Source: Amycolatopsis azurea DSM 43854
GTDB taxonomy: Bacteria > Actinomycetota > Actinomycetes > Mycobacteriales > Pseudonocardiaceae
Reading direction: 5' to 3'
NCBI RefSeq assembly: GCF_001995215.1
Contig: NZ_MUXN01000011.1
Span: forward strand, 179,307-243,306
Length of the DNA: 64,000 bases
Shown: positions 16,092 through 26,205 of the stretch, piece by piece
Layout: each line of letters begins with the position of its first letter
Position numbering within the stretch: the stretch's first letter is position 1
The notes under the pieces: generated by a model
What the model was told of the DNA's origin: nothing
Database searches by the model: none
The model's input: the letters and a program-made list of their open reading frames with translations, nothing else
Position numbers and translations under genes: made by a program

Positions 16092-16148
16092 GCGTTGTGA
16101 AAGCCACTTTCGCAACCCTCAAGGTTGCGAAAGTGGCTTTCACAACGC
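16092..16148. repeat. Long perfect palindrome, GTGAAAGCCAC family
   Basis: Arms of 26 bp (16092-16117 and 16123-16148) are perfectly complementary with a 5-nt loop CTCAA; the left arm begins GCGTTGTGAAAGCCACTTTC. It lies 30 bp after the DinB stop and could end transcription, but its arms match intergenic palindromes at 29342, 29479 and 44017, so it belongs to a dispersed family. Confidence 0.9.
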
Positions 16149-16243
16149 GTTCCGCGGGATCGCGTCCCCGGCGTGACGACCGTTCGCGGGGGCGCGCGCG
16201 AAGCAGGCAACCGGAGGTGGCGGGCAGGCGGTGGGTCGCGGTG

Positions 16244-16289
16244 GTCGTGAGTGGTAAGTGTCGTTCTAACGGCACTTACCACTCACGAC
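16244..16289. repeat. Long palindrome, GTCGTGAGTGG family
   Basis: Arms GTCGTGAGTGGTAAGTGTCG(TT) at 16244-16265 and the complement at 16268-16289 differ at a single base pair. It sits 10 bp from the stop of the convergent protease gene. The copy at 29251 has the same arms with the mismatch exchanged between arms. Confidence 0.9.
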
Positions 16290-16299
16290 TGTTCCCGTG

Positions 16300-17460
16300 T
16301 CAGGAACGGGTCAGCGTGACCCCGTAGTTGTTCGCCGCGTCCACGACGGGCTGGTAGTAGGAGTACGAGCCGGTCGCGTTGGAACCCTGGTTCCAGCCGC
16401 AGTCGTGGCCGTCGTTGGGACCGCCGGAGGTCATGCCCTGCGCGGTGTTGCCCGCGATGTAGGCGCCGCCGCTGTCCCCGCCTTCGGTGCAGACGGTCGA
16501 CTTGGCCAGCCCGGTGGTGGCGACGCTTTCCCCGCTGTAGCGCACGGTCTGGTTGTAGGCGGTGATCTTGCCGCAGGTCCAGCCGGTGGTGTTGCCCGCC
16601 TTGCACAGCGTGGTGCCGACCGGGGCCTTCGAGCTGCCGGTGATGTTCACCGTGGTGCCCTTGCGGGTGTCCACGTAGCCGCGGCCGGTGTCCTCGTCGT
16701 CGATGTCCATCAGGCCCATGTCGACCGACGGGAACTCGGTGGCGACACCGCGTCCGATGTGGACGCCGTTGCGGTTCAGGATGTCCGGGTTGCCCTCGAC
16801 GCAGTGCCCGGCGGTGAGCAGCACGTTGTCGCCGTCACTGGTGGTGCCGGGGAAGCCGAGCGAGCAGTTGGTGCCCGGGTCGAGGTCCATGATCTGGCCG
16901 GGGATGACATCGGCCTGGGTGGTGTTGCCGTTGGCGACACCGGTCCGGACGGCGACGCCGGGCAGCGCCGAAAGCCGCCGGACGAGGGCGCCGTCGGCAC
17001 CCGGCTGCACGGTGACGACGACCTGGTCGGCCGCGAGTTCCGGACCCCACGACTGCACCTGGCCGACATCGCCGCCGATCACCTTGCCGACGGTGTCGGC
17101 CAGGGTGTTCAGCGCGTTCTCGCCGCGGGCGCCGACACGCGGCGTCAGCCCGGCCGACCGGATCGCCTGGGCGGACCCGGCGTCGGCGGCGTTCACCACG
17201 AGGGCGCCGGCGTCGTCGAAGTACGCGCCGTCGGTGTGCAGGCCCCGCGTTCTGATGCTCTCCAGCGACGAGATCAGGTTCTTCTCATGGTCCAGCTTCT
17301 GCGCGGCCTGCAGCGGGCTGACCCGGAGCTGGGCGGCGAGGGTCTCCAGCATCGTCTGGTCGTAAGCGTTGGCCGGTGCGGCGGTCGCCGGGACGGCCAA
17401 GGCACCGATTCCGGCACAGACACTCAGCAGAGTGAGCATGACGGGTCCGCGAATACGCAT
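16300..17460 (-). CDS. Secreted trypsin-like serine protease (S1 family)
   Basis: A 386-aa preproenzyme. A signal peptide (RGPVMLTLLSVCAGIGALAV, cleavage near ATA-APA) is followed by a pro-region to about residue 185. The mature domain has His219 (LLTAGHC), a candidate Asp247 (FPSVDMGLMD) and Ser330 (EGGDSGGAY), with paired cysteines around His219 and in the C-terminal half. This is the streptogrisin/alpha-lytic style of actinobacterial extracellular protease, where the pro-region assists folding. Start ATG 17460 has GAAGGAATT ahead; ATG at residue 8 is possible. It is bounded by palindromes downstream. Confidence 0.92.
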   Translation of the reverse strand: MRIRGPVMLTLLSVCAGIGALAVPATAAPANAYDQTMLETLAAQLRVSPLQAAQKLDHEKNLISSLESIRTRGLHTDGAYFDDAGALVVNAADAGSAQAIRSAGLTPRVGARGENALNTLADTVGKVIGGDVGQVQSWGPELAADQVVVTVQPGADGALVRRLSALPGVAVRTGVANGNTTQADVIPGQIMDLDPGTNCSLGFPGTTSDGDNVLLTAGHCVEGNPDILNRNGVHIGRGVATEFPSVDMGLMDIDDEDTGRGYVDTRKGTTVNITGSSKAPVGTTLCKAGNTTGWTCGKITAYNQTVRYSGESVATTGLAKSTVCTEGGDSGGAYIAGNTAQGMTSGGPNDGHDCGWNQGSNATGSYSYYQPVVDAANNYGVTLTRS

Positions 17461-17644
17461 GCGAATTCCTTCGATAAGGAGGGAATGACGAACCGCCGGA
17501 ATATGTACTAAAGGCAGGGACCGGGCGGTTCATCTCGACGTGACGCACGTTACGAGCGCGCGCCTATCCCTTCGTAGCGCCGAAAGTAGGTTCCGTGATC
17601 GCGGTACTACTTTCGTATGCGGAAAACGCGAATTGCCTGCGCTT

Positions 17645-18400
17645 TCAATTGCGCGGAAGTGTCATTGTCCCAAAAGTGTCAGCGTTCGTGCTGTCGAGAT
17701 AGGCGTCGAGAGCGGCGGCGCCCGACAGCATCGCGCGGCCTCGGGCCGAGAGCCGGGAATGCCAGTCGCGCAAGGTCGATTCGAGCGGCACGACGCCACC
17801 GGCGGACCGGACCTGCTCGATCAGCGGTGCGATCCGCTCCAGGAGATAGCCGCCCCGCCTGAGCTGATGGGTCAGCTTGGCGTCGCGGACGTCTGCCGCG
17901 CTGTAGACGCGATAACCCGTCCGCGGATCGCGTTCGGGCCGGAGCAGGCCGGCGAGTTCCCATTTGCGCAGGGTGGCGGGCCGGACGCCGAGTTTCCGGG
18001 ACAGCGGGCCGACGAACAGGTCGCCCCGCTCCTGCGGCACGGGCTCGAGGTCGCGGAGCGCGGCCGTGACGGCCTGGAGGGTGCGGCGGTCTTCGAGCAG
18101 CTGCGCGTGGCTTTCGTCGACGAGCCGCAGCGCCTCCTCGACCGCGCCCCGGTTGACCGCCGCCATGATCGACACCGCCGTCGCGTGGCCGTGTCCGGGT
18201 ACCAGGGCCAGGAAGGCCCGCAAGGCTCGCGCGTGCAGTGACGTGTAGGTGCGGTAGCCGTGCGGGCTGCGTTCGGCGGCGGGGAGGATGCCGTCCGCCT
18301 CGTAGTTGCGGACGGCCTGTGTGGACAGACCGTGCTCACGCGCCAGATCGACCGGCCTCAGCCGTTCGCCGGTTCGGAGGTTGCGGCCCACTCGCCCCAC
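17645..18400 (-). CDS. Double-headed MerR-family regulator (TioE-like), copy 1
   Basis: A 251-aa protein with two MerR-type helix-turn-helix segments: residues about 14-52 (RPVDLAREHGLSTQAVRNYE, then PHGYRTYT) and about 130-180 (LSRKLGVRPATLRKWELAGL, then TGYRVYSAADV). Most MerR proteins have one such domain and bind as dimers; two in one chain suggest an intramolecular pair or recognition of longer sites. Effector cysteines of metal sensors are absent. GTG 18400 has no clear ribosome site, so a leaderless message is possible. A paralogue with the same layout lies at 18961. Confidence 0.88.
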   Translation of the reverse strand: MGRVGRNLRTGERLRPVDLAREHGLSTQAVRNYEADGILPAAERSPHGYRTYTSLHARALRAFLALVPGHGHATAVSIMAAVNRGAVEEALRLVDESHAQLLEDRRTLQAVTAALRDLEPVPQERGDLFVGPLSRKLGVRPATLRKWELAGLLRPERDPRTGYRVYSAADVRDAKLTHQLRRGGYLLERIAPLIEQVRSAGGVVPLESTLRDWHSRLSARGRAMLSGAAALDAYLDSTNADTFGTMTLPRN

Positions 18401-18418
18401 GATACAAGTTTTGGGGTT

Positions 18419-18898
18419 TCACTGATCGCGCGAGGATTCCGCCCGCCGTTCGTACCGCGCGCGGGCCAGCCCGTATGCCGTCTCGAGCAGTTCGCGGGTG
18501 GCCGCTTCGGTCTTCGACCCCGGATTGACGATCGCCAGCCAGCCGGCGGACCCGTACACGGGATGGGCGATCACGGTGTCCTCGACGCCGGGATCGACGT
18601 CGGTTCCGGCCGCTTCCCGGGGCGCCCGGCCGAGCCGCTTGGCGAACTCCTCCTTCCCGGCGTGGATGTTGACGCGGAACGTGTCCGGCCGGTCCAGGCG
18701 CGAGGTCTCGTCGCCGGGGTAGTTCTTGGTCACGATCGTCGCGAAGGGCTGGACGTTCGTCGGGACGACGCCGTCGGGGGAGTAGTAGAAGAACGCGTCG
18801 CCCCAGCTGAGCTCCGGCCAGTCGTCGCCTGCCGAGGGGGTGAGGGCCAGGACGCCGTCGAGGCCCGCTATGAGGCCGATGATCTCTTCGGTGGTCAT
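18419..18898 (-). CDS. DUF6194-family protein
   Basis: A 159-aa cytoplasmic protein. WGDAFFYYSPDGVVP, TIVTKNYPGDETSRLDR and FRVNIHAGKEEFAKRLGR are characteristic of the DUF6194 group, which is widespread in actinobacteria and of unknown function; related folds are small-molecule or DNA-mimic-like, but nothing here decides that. It lies between the two double-headed MerR genes, divergent from copy 2 (62-bp gap) and 18 bp upstream of copy 1 on the same strand, so it is plausibly controlled by both. ATG 18898 is the start that matches the family. Confidence 0.8.
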   Translation of the reverse strand: MTTEEIIGLIAGLDGVLALTPSAGDDWPELSWGDAFFYYSPDGVVPTNVQPFATIVTKNYPGDETSRLDRPDTFRVNIHAGKEEFAKRLGRAPREAAGTDVDPGVEDTVIAHPVYGSAGWLAIVNPGSKTEAATRELLETAYGLARARYERRAESSRDQ

Positions 18899-18903
18899 GT
18901 GCT

Positions 18904-18926
18904 CAAGCGTCGCATTAAAGTGCTTG
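18904..18926. promoter_or_regulatory. Possible MerR-type operator between DUF6194 and MerR genes
   Basis: CAAGC at 18904-18908 and GCTTG at 18922-18926 form a 5-bp inverted repeat with centre CGCATTAAAG in a 62-bp divergent promoter gap. MerR proteins bind such short dyads within promoters. Support is positional only. Confidence 0.35.
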
Positions 18927-18960
18927 TGGAGGGTTCGACGAGGTTTTCGTGGGAGTGATG

Positions 18961-19662
18961 ATGGCAAGTCTCAAAACTGCGGAGATCGCGAGGCGGGCGG
19001 GATACTCCGTCCAGCAGGTGCGCAACCTGGAACGCGACGGCGTACTCCCGGCGGCGACGCGGACGGCGTCGGGCTACCGGAACTACGGGGAGATCCACCT
19101 CCGGTCCGCGCTGGCCTATCGCGCGCTCGCCGCCGGCGTAGGGCCTGTCGAGGCCAAGAAGATCGTCCAGGCCGTGCACCGGGACCCGCTCCCCGAGGTA
19201 CTCGCGCTGCTCGACGCCGCCCACGCCGGGCTCGACGCCGAACGCGCGGACCTCCGAGAGACCAGGGAAGCCGTCCGGGTGATCTCCCGCGAACCGATCG
19301 AGGACGTGCGCGGCTCGGACGCGATGAGCGTTTCCGAACTCGCGTCGGCGCTCGGCGTGCGTCCCTCGACGCTGCGGCACTGGGACGCGGAACGGCTCGT
19401 CGTGCCCGACCGCGATCCGCGGGGGACGCGGCGGTACACGCCGTCGCAGGTGCGGGACGCGCGGATCGTGCACCAGCTGCGGCTGGCCGGATACCGCGTC
19501 GAGCCCCTGCGCACGCTGATGCCGGAGTTGCGGCGATCGCGGCGGCTGGAGGACGTCGCTTCCGCGCTCGCCGCCCGGGACGAGGGCATCGAGGCCCGCT
19601 CGCGGGCACTTTTCGAGGGGACCCACCACCTCTATCTCTGCTCCGCGGACGCCACTGGGTAG
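18961..19662 (+). CDS. Double-headed MerR-family regulator (TioE-like), copy 2
   Basis: A 233-aa paralogue of the protein at 17645, again with an N-terminal MerR helix-turn-helix (KTAEIARRAGYSVQQVRNLE, SGYRNY) and a second one at about residues 120-170 (ELASALGVRPSTLRHWDAER, RGTRRYTPSQVRDARIVHQL). ATG 18961 follows GGGAGTGAT; GTG 18949 and ATG 18958 are alternatives. It is divergent from the DUF6194 gene. The two MerR copies bracket DUF6194 and probably arose by duplication followed by inversion. Confidence 0.88.
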   Translation: MASLKTAEIARRAGYSVQQVRNLERDGVLPAATRTASGYRNYGEIHLRSALAYRALAAGVGPVEAKKIVQAVHRDPLPEVLALLDAAHAGLDAERADLRETREAVRVISREPIEDVRGSDAMSVSELASALGVRPSTLRHWDAERLVVPDRDPRGTRRYTPSQVRDARIVHQLRLAGYRVEPLRTLMPELRRSRRLEDVASALAARDEGIEARSRALFEGTHHLYLCSADATG

Positions 19663-19739
19663 GCGGTAGCCGCCTGTTCTCGCACGGGCTTCAGGACCGC
19701 CACGTTCGCCCCAGGCGCACCAACAGTCACAGCGGCTGC

Positions 19740-19852
19740 GCGTGAAGGCCCCCTTCACGCGGCTCAGCCGAGGAAACTCGACCTTCACGCCTCGCCGGGT
19801 ACATGAAGGCCCCCTTCCTAGCGCCAGGCGCAAGGAAGGGGGCCTTCATGTA
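19740..19852. repeat. Two adjacent GTGAAGGCC-family palindromes, one intact and one decayed
   Basis: GCGTGAAGG at 19740-19748 pairs both with CTTCACGC immediately after (19753-19760) and with CCTTCACGC at 19782-19790, a partly decayed element. At 19800-19852 a fresh copy has 20-bp perfect arms beginning TACATGAAGGCCCCCTTCCT, plus an inner GCGCC-A-GGCGC stem, so nearly the entire 53 bp folds. The gap 19663-19897 holds no gene. Confidence 0.85.
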
Positions 19853-19897
19853 CCGCGGGAGGGCAAGCGCAGGTACCGAGTCGGTCCGGGCGGCCGC

Positions 19898-20365
19898 TCA
19901 CGAGGAGATGCGTTCCCGCAGGGCCGCGAGCGCCTTGTCGGCGTGGACGTCGAACTTCAGCTCGCTCTTGATCACCGCGAGGATCTTGCGGTCGGTGCCG
20001 ATCACGAAGGTGTGCCGCTTGGCGTGCAGCGGGCTGAACCGCCGCCAGACGCCGAACTGCTTCGCGACAGCACCGTCCACATCGGACAGCAACGGGTAGT
20101 CGAAGCCGTGCAGACTGGAGAATTCGCGCTGTTTGGTGACGCCGTCCGGGCTGATCCCGACGCGGTGGGCGCCGACTTCCCCGAATTCCGCGGCCATGTC
20201 GCGGAAGTGGCAGCTTTCGGCGGTGCAGCCACCGGTCATCGCGGCCGGATAGAAGAACAGCACGACAGGGCCGGTGGACAGGAAGTCCGACAGTGTGCGG
20301 TCCTTGCCGGTGTCGTCGGGCAGGGTGAAGTCCGGGGCGAGGTCTCCTTGGTCCATGTCCCACAT
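19898..20365 (-). CDS. bcp: Peroxiredoxin of the PrxQ/BCP type
   Basis: A 155-aa thiol peroxidase that reduces hydrogen peroxide and organic peroxides. The peroxidatic Cys47 and resolving Cys52 lie in [15 protein letters not shown], the five-residue spacing of Prx[12 protein letters not shown] is the active-site helix. Start ATG 20365 gives [19 protein letters not shown] 20356 is equally possible. It is same-strand downstream of a small secreted protein with 28 bp between them. Confidence 0.92.
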   Translation of the reverse strand: MWDMDQGDLAPDFTLPDDTGKDRTLSDFLSTGPVVLFFYPAAMTGGCTAESCHFRDMAAEFGEVGAHRVGISPDGVTKQREFSSLHGFDYPLLSDVDGAVAKQFGVWRRFSPLHAKRHTFVIGTDRKILAVIKSELKFDVHADKALAALRERISS

Positions 20366-20393
20366 TCGGAGCCCGGGGCGCCCCGGATTGGTC

Positions 20394-20639
20394 TCAGCGG
20401 GTGCAGCGCCAGAAGACCGTCGCGTCGTACGGAGACAGGACGAGCTTGTCGTACTCCTCACAGTCCTTGAATCCGGCCCGATCCGCCTGGGCCCTGGCGT
20501 CCTGGCGGGCATAGAGGAGCGCGAAGCCGAACCTGCTGGCACCGTGGCCCACGAACTCCTTGGTCTCCAGCGCGCTCGCGGAAGCCGGGGCGGCGATCAT
20601 GCCCAGGACGATGACTGCGCCGAGCAGGATTTTCCTCAT
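20394..20639 (-). CDS. Small secreted protein of unknown function
   Basis: An 81-aa precursor with a clear signal peptide ([20 protein letters not shown], cleavage near ASA-LE). The mature part of about 57 residues has two cysteines (KDCEEYDK and FWRCTR) that may form one disulfide. I do not recognise a family. The fold resembles other small actinobacterial exported proteins only in size and layout. ATG 20639 starts the signal peptide; GTG 20648 is an alternative. It lies upstream of the peroxiredoxin gene on the same strand, and no functional link is evident. Confidence 0.7.
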   Translation of the reverse strand: MRKILLGAVIVLGMIAAPASASALETKEFVGHGASRFGFALLYARQDARAQADRAGFKDCEEYDKLVLSPYDATVFWRCTR

Positions 20640-20761
20640 GACGACCACGCTAGGGCCGGATCCGCCCGCGAATCGCCCGCCGGCCGGGTGCCCCTCCGGC
20701 CTCCGATCGGCGTAGGTGCTTTCTCACGACGCGCGGGGCGGGAAACGGATATCGTCGCGGC

Positions 20762-21565
20762 ATGTCTTCTCGCAAGGTGGGCACGCAGCGTGCTTTCGAC
20801 GCCGCCGCCGCCGATTTCACCGCACTGGGGCGTCATCTGTGGGAGCCGATCGGCGCGGCCACGGTGGCGGCCGCCGGGCTCGGTGAAGGATCCCGGGTCC
20901 TCGACGCCTGCTGCGGCACCGGGGCTTCGGCGCTTCCCGCGGCGCGGGCGGTCGGGGCCGGTGGCCTGGTGGACGCGATCGATCTTTCCGGCCCGATGAT
21001 CGGCGAGTTGCGCCGGCTCTCGGCGGACCTGCCGCAGTTGCGCGCGCGGGAAGCCGACGCGACGGCTTGGGAAACCGGCGGTTACGACGCCGTGTTGTCC
21101 GCGCTCGGCATTTTCTTCTTCCCCGACATGACGGCCGGGACCGAACGGCTGATCAGCCGGGCCCGTCCTGGTGGGCGGGCGGTGTTCACCATCTGGCGGG
21201 AAGGGGCCATGGTGACGGCCGGTCGTCATGCCGGGCGGGCTATGGTCGCGGTGACCGATTCCGAACCGCCGCCGGAGCGGGAGCCCGGCCTGATCGACCG
21301 GATCAACCAGGCCGGCCCGTACGCCGAATGGCTTTCCGGCCGGGGTCTGTCCGATGTGGACGTCGAGGTCAACGAACTGCGACTGACGATGACGCCCGAA
21401 GTGGCGTGGCTGGTGGTCATCGGTTCCGGCTTCCGGGGCATCGTCGACGGTCTCGAACCCGATGTCGTCGAGCGGGTCCGCGAGCGCTACCTCGAATCGT
21501 TGAGCGCCGAGGGTGTCACCGAACTCGACGCCACCACGCTGGTGGGCTCCGGCACCGTCCGCTGA
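20762..21565 (+). CDS. Class I SAM-dependent methyltransferase
   Basis: A 267-aa enzyme. Motif I is [20 protein letters not shown] and motif II is [15 protein letters not shown], resembling UbiE/menaquinone-type methyltransferases; motif post-III reads [15 protein letters not shown]. The substrate-side C-terminal half ([20 protein letters not shown]) is variable in this family, so the acceptor is not predictable. It is divergent from the small secreted protein and followed by an imperfect hairpin before the permease gene. Confidence 0.87.
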   Translation: MSSRKVGTQRAFDAAAADFTALGRHLWEPIGAATVAAAGLGEGSRVLDACCGTGASALPAARAVGAGGLVDAIDLSGPMIGELRRLSADLPQLRAREADATAWETGGYDAVLSALGIFFFPDMTAGTERLISRARPGGRAVFTIWREGAMVTAGRHAGRAMVAVTDSEPPPEREPGLIDRINQAGPYAEWLSGRGLSDVDVEVNELRLTMTPEVAWLVVIGSGFRGIVDGLEPDVVERVRERYLESLSAEGVTELDATTLVGSGTVR

Positions 21566-21572
21566 TCGAACG

Positions 21573-21610
21573 GCGTGCCGGATCCGTTCCACTGAACGGT
21601 TCGGGCATGC
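21573..21610 (+). terminator. Imperfect hairpin between methyltransferase and permease genes
   Basis: GCGTGCCGGATCCGTTC (21573-21589) and GAACGGTTCGGGCATGC (21594-21610) pair at 14 of 17 positions with a 4-nt loop CACT. It starts 7 bp after the methyltransferase stop. A terminator role is inferred. Confidence 0.55.
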
Positions 21611-21645
21611 TGTGCCCCGCACACGAAAGTCGGGGAGGAAACGGC

Positions 21646-23625
<1,980 letters not shown>

Positions 23626-23638
23626 CGCCCCGCGATCA

Positions 23639-23686
23639 GTCCTCTGGATGCGGTCCTTGCACACGCAACGACCGCATCCAGAGGAC
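23639..23686 (+). terminator. Perfect hairpin terminator after the permease
   Basis: GTCCTCTGGATGCGGTC (23639-23655) pairs perfectly with 23670-23686 across a 14-nt loop. It lies 13 bp after the permease stop and 17 bp before the cyclase start, so it separates the two units. Confidence 0.85.
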
Positions 23687-23703
23687 GAAACGCGAAGAGT
23701 TCG

Positions 23704-25311
23704 GTGTACAGTCGTTCACTCAAACCGGGTGAACGGCGGGAACGGGTGCGACCAGACAACGACTCCTCTGTCCGGGGCCGCGGGCAAGGCCCGTTCGGCT
23801 CCTGGCTGCTCGGTCCGCTCGATCAGGACACGGCCGTGCTGCGCCGCCGCGTCCAAGGGCTGCTCACCGGCACGCTGATCGCGACCAATGTGATCGGCGC
23901 GCTGGTCGTGGTCGGGCTGGCGGCGCTGCTCATGCCCGCTCCCGGCATGTCCGGCGATCTCGTCCGGGTGACCGCGATCGCGGTCCCCGTCTACGTGGTC
24001 TCCGCCGTCGTCGTGGGCGCGTTGTGGGGCACCCGCGGTGCGCTGCGGACGTTGCGCTGGGCGGCCGAAGGCCGGACGCCGACCGACGCCGAACGCGCCG
24101 CCAGCCTGCGGGTGCCGTTGCGCCTGACGCTGGTCCAAGCCGTGCTGTGGGGCGTCGCGACCGTCGTGTTCGGCGCGCTGGCCGCACTGGTGCAGCCGCG
24201 GGTCGTGCTGACCGAACTGCTCGTCGTCGCGTTCGCGGGAGTGGTCGTCTGCGCGATCGCCTACCTCGCGAGCGAATTCATCCTGCGGCCGTACGCGGCC
24301 TTGGCCTTGGCGGGCACCTCGCCCGCGCGGCGGCTCAGCGGCGGGGTCAACCTGCGGATGTTGCTGTTCTGGTGCCTCGGCACCGGGGTGCCAGTGGCCG
24401 GGCTGGTGGTCACGGCGATCCTGGCGTGGGTGCGCGGCGACGTGTCGACCACGAAACTCGCCGTCTCCGTGATCGTGCTGGGGCTGGTGGTGCTGTGCTT
24501 CGGCCTGCTGGTGACCGTGTTCACCGCCCGCGCCGTGGTGAACCCGATCCGGTCGGTGCAGCACGCGCTGGGCCGGGTCCGGGCCGGTGACTTCGCCGTG
24601 GAGATCCCGGTCTACGACGGCACCGAACTCGGCCTGCTGCAGGCGGGCTTCAACGGGATGGCCGCCGGTCTCGCCGAACGCGAACGTTTGCGGGATCTGT
24701 TCGGCAGGCACGTCGGCGAGGACGTCGCGAGCGAGGCGATGCGCACCACCACCGCCGAACTCGGCGGCACCGTGCGGACGGTTTCGGTGCTGTTCGTCGA
24801 CCTGATCGGCTCGACCGCGCTGGCCGCGAGCCGTCCGCCCGAGGAGGTCGTCGGGCTGCTCAACCGGTTCTTCGCGGTGGTGGTCGACGAGGTCGACCAC
24901 AACCACGGGCTGGTCAACAAGTTCGTCGGCGACGCCGCGCTCGCGATCTTCGGCGCGCCGGCGCGGCTGGAGGACCATGCGACCCTCGCGTTGTCCGCGG
25001 GCCGGGCGATCGCGCGCAGGCTGGCGGCGGAGGTGCCGGAATGCCCGGCCGGGATCGGCGTGGCGACCGGCGAGGTGGTCGCCGGGAACGTCGGCGACCT
25101 ACGGCGGTTCGAGTACACGGTGATCGGCGATCCGGTCAACGAAGCCGCCCGGCTGACCGAACTGGCGAAGAACGTCGAAGCGCGGCTGCTCGCTTCGTGG
25201 ACGGCGATCGAGTCGGCGGACGAGGCCGAAGCCGGACACTGGAAGGCGACGGAGGCCGTCACCTTGCGAGGCCGCGGCAAGCCCACCACACTCGCGACCC
25301 CGAGGACCTGA
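23704..25311 (+). CDS. Membrane-bound class III adenylate cyclase with HAMP domain
   Basis: A 535-aa enzyme making cyclic AMP. Six membrane spans occupy residues about 50-275, a HAMP linker follows (TARAVVNPIRSVQHALGRVR, 274-326), and the catalytic CYCc domain spans about 355-530. Metal-binding D366 (LFVDLIGST) and D410 (NKFVGDAAL), adenine-selecting K406 and D476 (YTVIGDPVNE), and transition-state N479/R483 (NEAARLTE) are all present, so it should be active as a dimer. The layout matches the six-helix HAMP cyclases of mycobacteria. Start GTG 23704. What the membrane part senses is unknown. Confidence 0.93.
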   Translation: MYSRSLKPGERRERVRPDNDSSVRGRGQGPFGSWLLGPLDQDTAVLRRRVQGLLTGTLIATNVIGALVVVGLAALLMPAPGMSGDLVRVTAIAVPVYVVSAVVVGALWGTRGALRTLRWAAEGRTPTDAERAASLRVPLRLTLVQAVLWGVATVVFGALAALVQPRVVLTELLVVAFAGVVVCAIAYLASEFILRPYAALALAGTSPARRLSGGVNLRMLLFWCLGTGVPVAGLVVTAILAWVRGDVSTTKLAVSVIVLGLVVLCFGLLVTVFTARAVVNPIRSVQHALGRVRAGDFAVEIPVYDGTELGLLQAGFNGMAAGLAERERLRDLFGRHVGEDVASEAMRTTTAELGGTVRTVSVLFVDLIGSTALAASRPPEEVVGLLNRFFAVVVDEVDHNHGLVNKFVGDAALAIFGAPARLEDHATLALSAGRAIARRLAAEVPECPAGIGVATGEVVAGNVGDLRRFEYTVIGDPVNEAARLTELAKNVEARLLASWTAIESADEAEAGHWKATEAVTLRGRGKPTTLATPRT

Positions 25312-25524
25312 ACGGTGCCGGATTCACAGTCCTTGTGAAGGGTCCGTGAATCTTGCGCGGCGGCCACGTGCCGCCGTCTGCGGACCCGGTGTTTCCTGGC
25401 TCACGAGCGCGCCTCGGATCTGTGAACGATCACAGGGGTTCCTTCGCGTCCGGTGAGGGCGTTGTCCCCGGAGCCGGCGCGGCGCACGGTTGATCTCCCC
25501 ATCCCCGTGTCAAAGGAGACATCT

Positions 25525-26196
25525 GTGAAGAGCCTTTCGAGGGCCGTACTGGCCACCGGAGCCGCCGTCTTCGCGCTGAGCATGCTGCCCGCCACCGCCC
25601 TCGCGCAGCCCGGCGACGCCGGGGACCGCCCCACCGGCCTGATCAAGACCCAGACCCACACCCAGGTCCGCGAGGTCGCACCGGTCGCGGGGAACGCGCT
25701 CACGGTCGCGTCGACGCTCGCTTCCAAGCAGCTGAACTACACCCAGCAGGTCCAGCAGCAGAACCAGTGGTGCTGGGCCGCGGACGGTTCGAGCATCGAG
25801 CGGTCGCAGGGCGGCACCGCCACGCAGGCCCAGTTCTGCGCCGCGGGCAAGGGCACCTCGGCCGGGTACTGCCCGAACCAGGCGGCCCAGATCCCCGAGA
25901 TCGTCCGCGGTTTCCGCGGCACCGGTTTCTCCGCGCAGGACGCGGGCGGGCCGATCAGCTTCAACTCGGTCGTCAGCCAGGTCGACTCCGGGATCCTGAA
26001 CCTGACGGGGATCTACTGGACCTCGGGAGGCGGCCACGCCGAGGTGATCTACGGCTACGACTCGGCGAACCAGTCGATCATGGTCGGTGACCCGTGGCCG
26101 ACGTACCAGCGCTACCAGACCTGGAACTACAACCAGTACCGCAGCAACGGCCAGTTCCGCTGGAACGACACCATCGTCAACATCCGGAAGGGCTGA
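25525..26196 (+). CDS. Secreted papain-like cysteine protease
   Basis: A 223-aa exported protein. The signal peptide is SRAVLATGAAVFALSMLPAT with cleavage near ALA-QPG. The catalytic triad is Cys83 (NQWCWAADGSS), His171 (GGGHAEVIYGYD) and Asp189 (MVGDPWPTYQ), the C39/AvrRpt2-like papain fold. Two further cysteines (QFCAAGKG and GYCPNQ) may form a disulfide. Start GTG 25525 follows an excellent AAAGGAGA ribosome site. It lies 9 bp upstream of a membrane-anchored protein gene, so the two are one operon and probably one system. A palindrome CTGTGA-ACGA-TCACAG at 25420-25435 is in the promoter region. Confidence 0.9.
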   Translation: MKSLSRAVLATGAAVFALSMLPATALAQPGDAGDRPTGLIKTQTHTQVREVAPVAGNALTVASTLASKQLNYTQQVQQQNQWCWAADGSSIERSQGGTATQAQFCAAGKGTSAGYCPNQAAQIPEIVRGFRGTGFSAQDAGGPISFNSVVSQVDSGILNLTGIYWTSGGGHAEVIYGYDSANQSIMVGDPWPTYQRYQTWNYNQYRSNGQFRWNDTIVNIRKG

Positions 26197-26205
26197 GACG
26201 CGGTC

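Noticed and set aside
25420..25435. CTGTGA-ACGA-TCACAG as a cAMP-receptor (Crp/GlxR) site next to an adenylate cyclase gene
   Set aside because: The half-sites fit, but the spacer is 4 bp and Crp-type sites need 6. It may be an operator for another protein.
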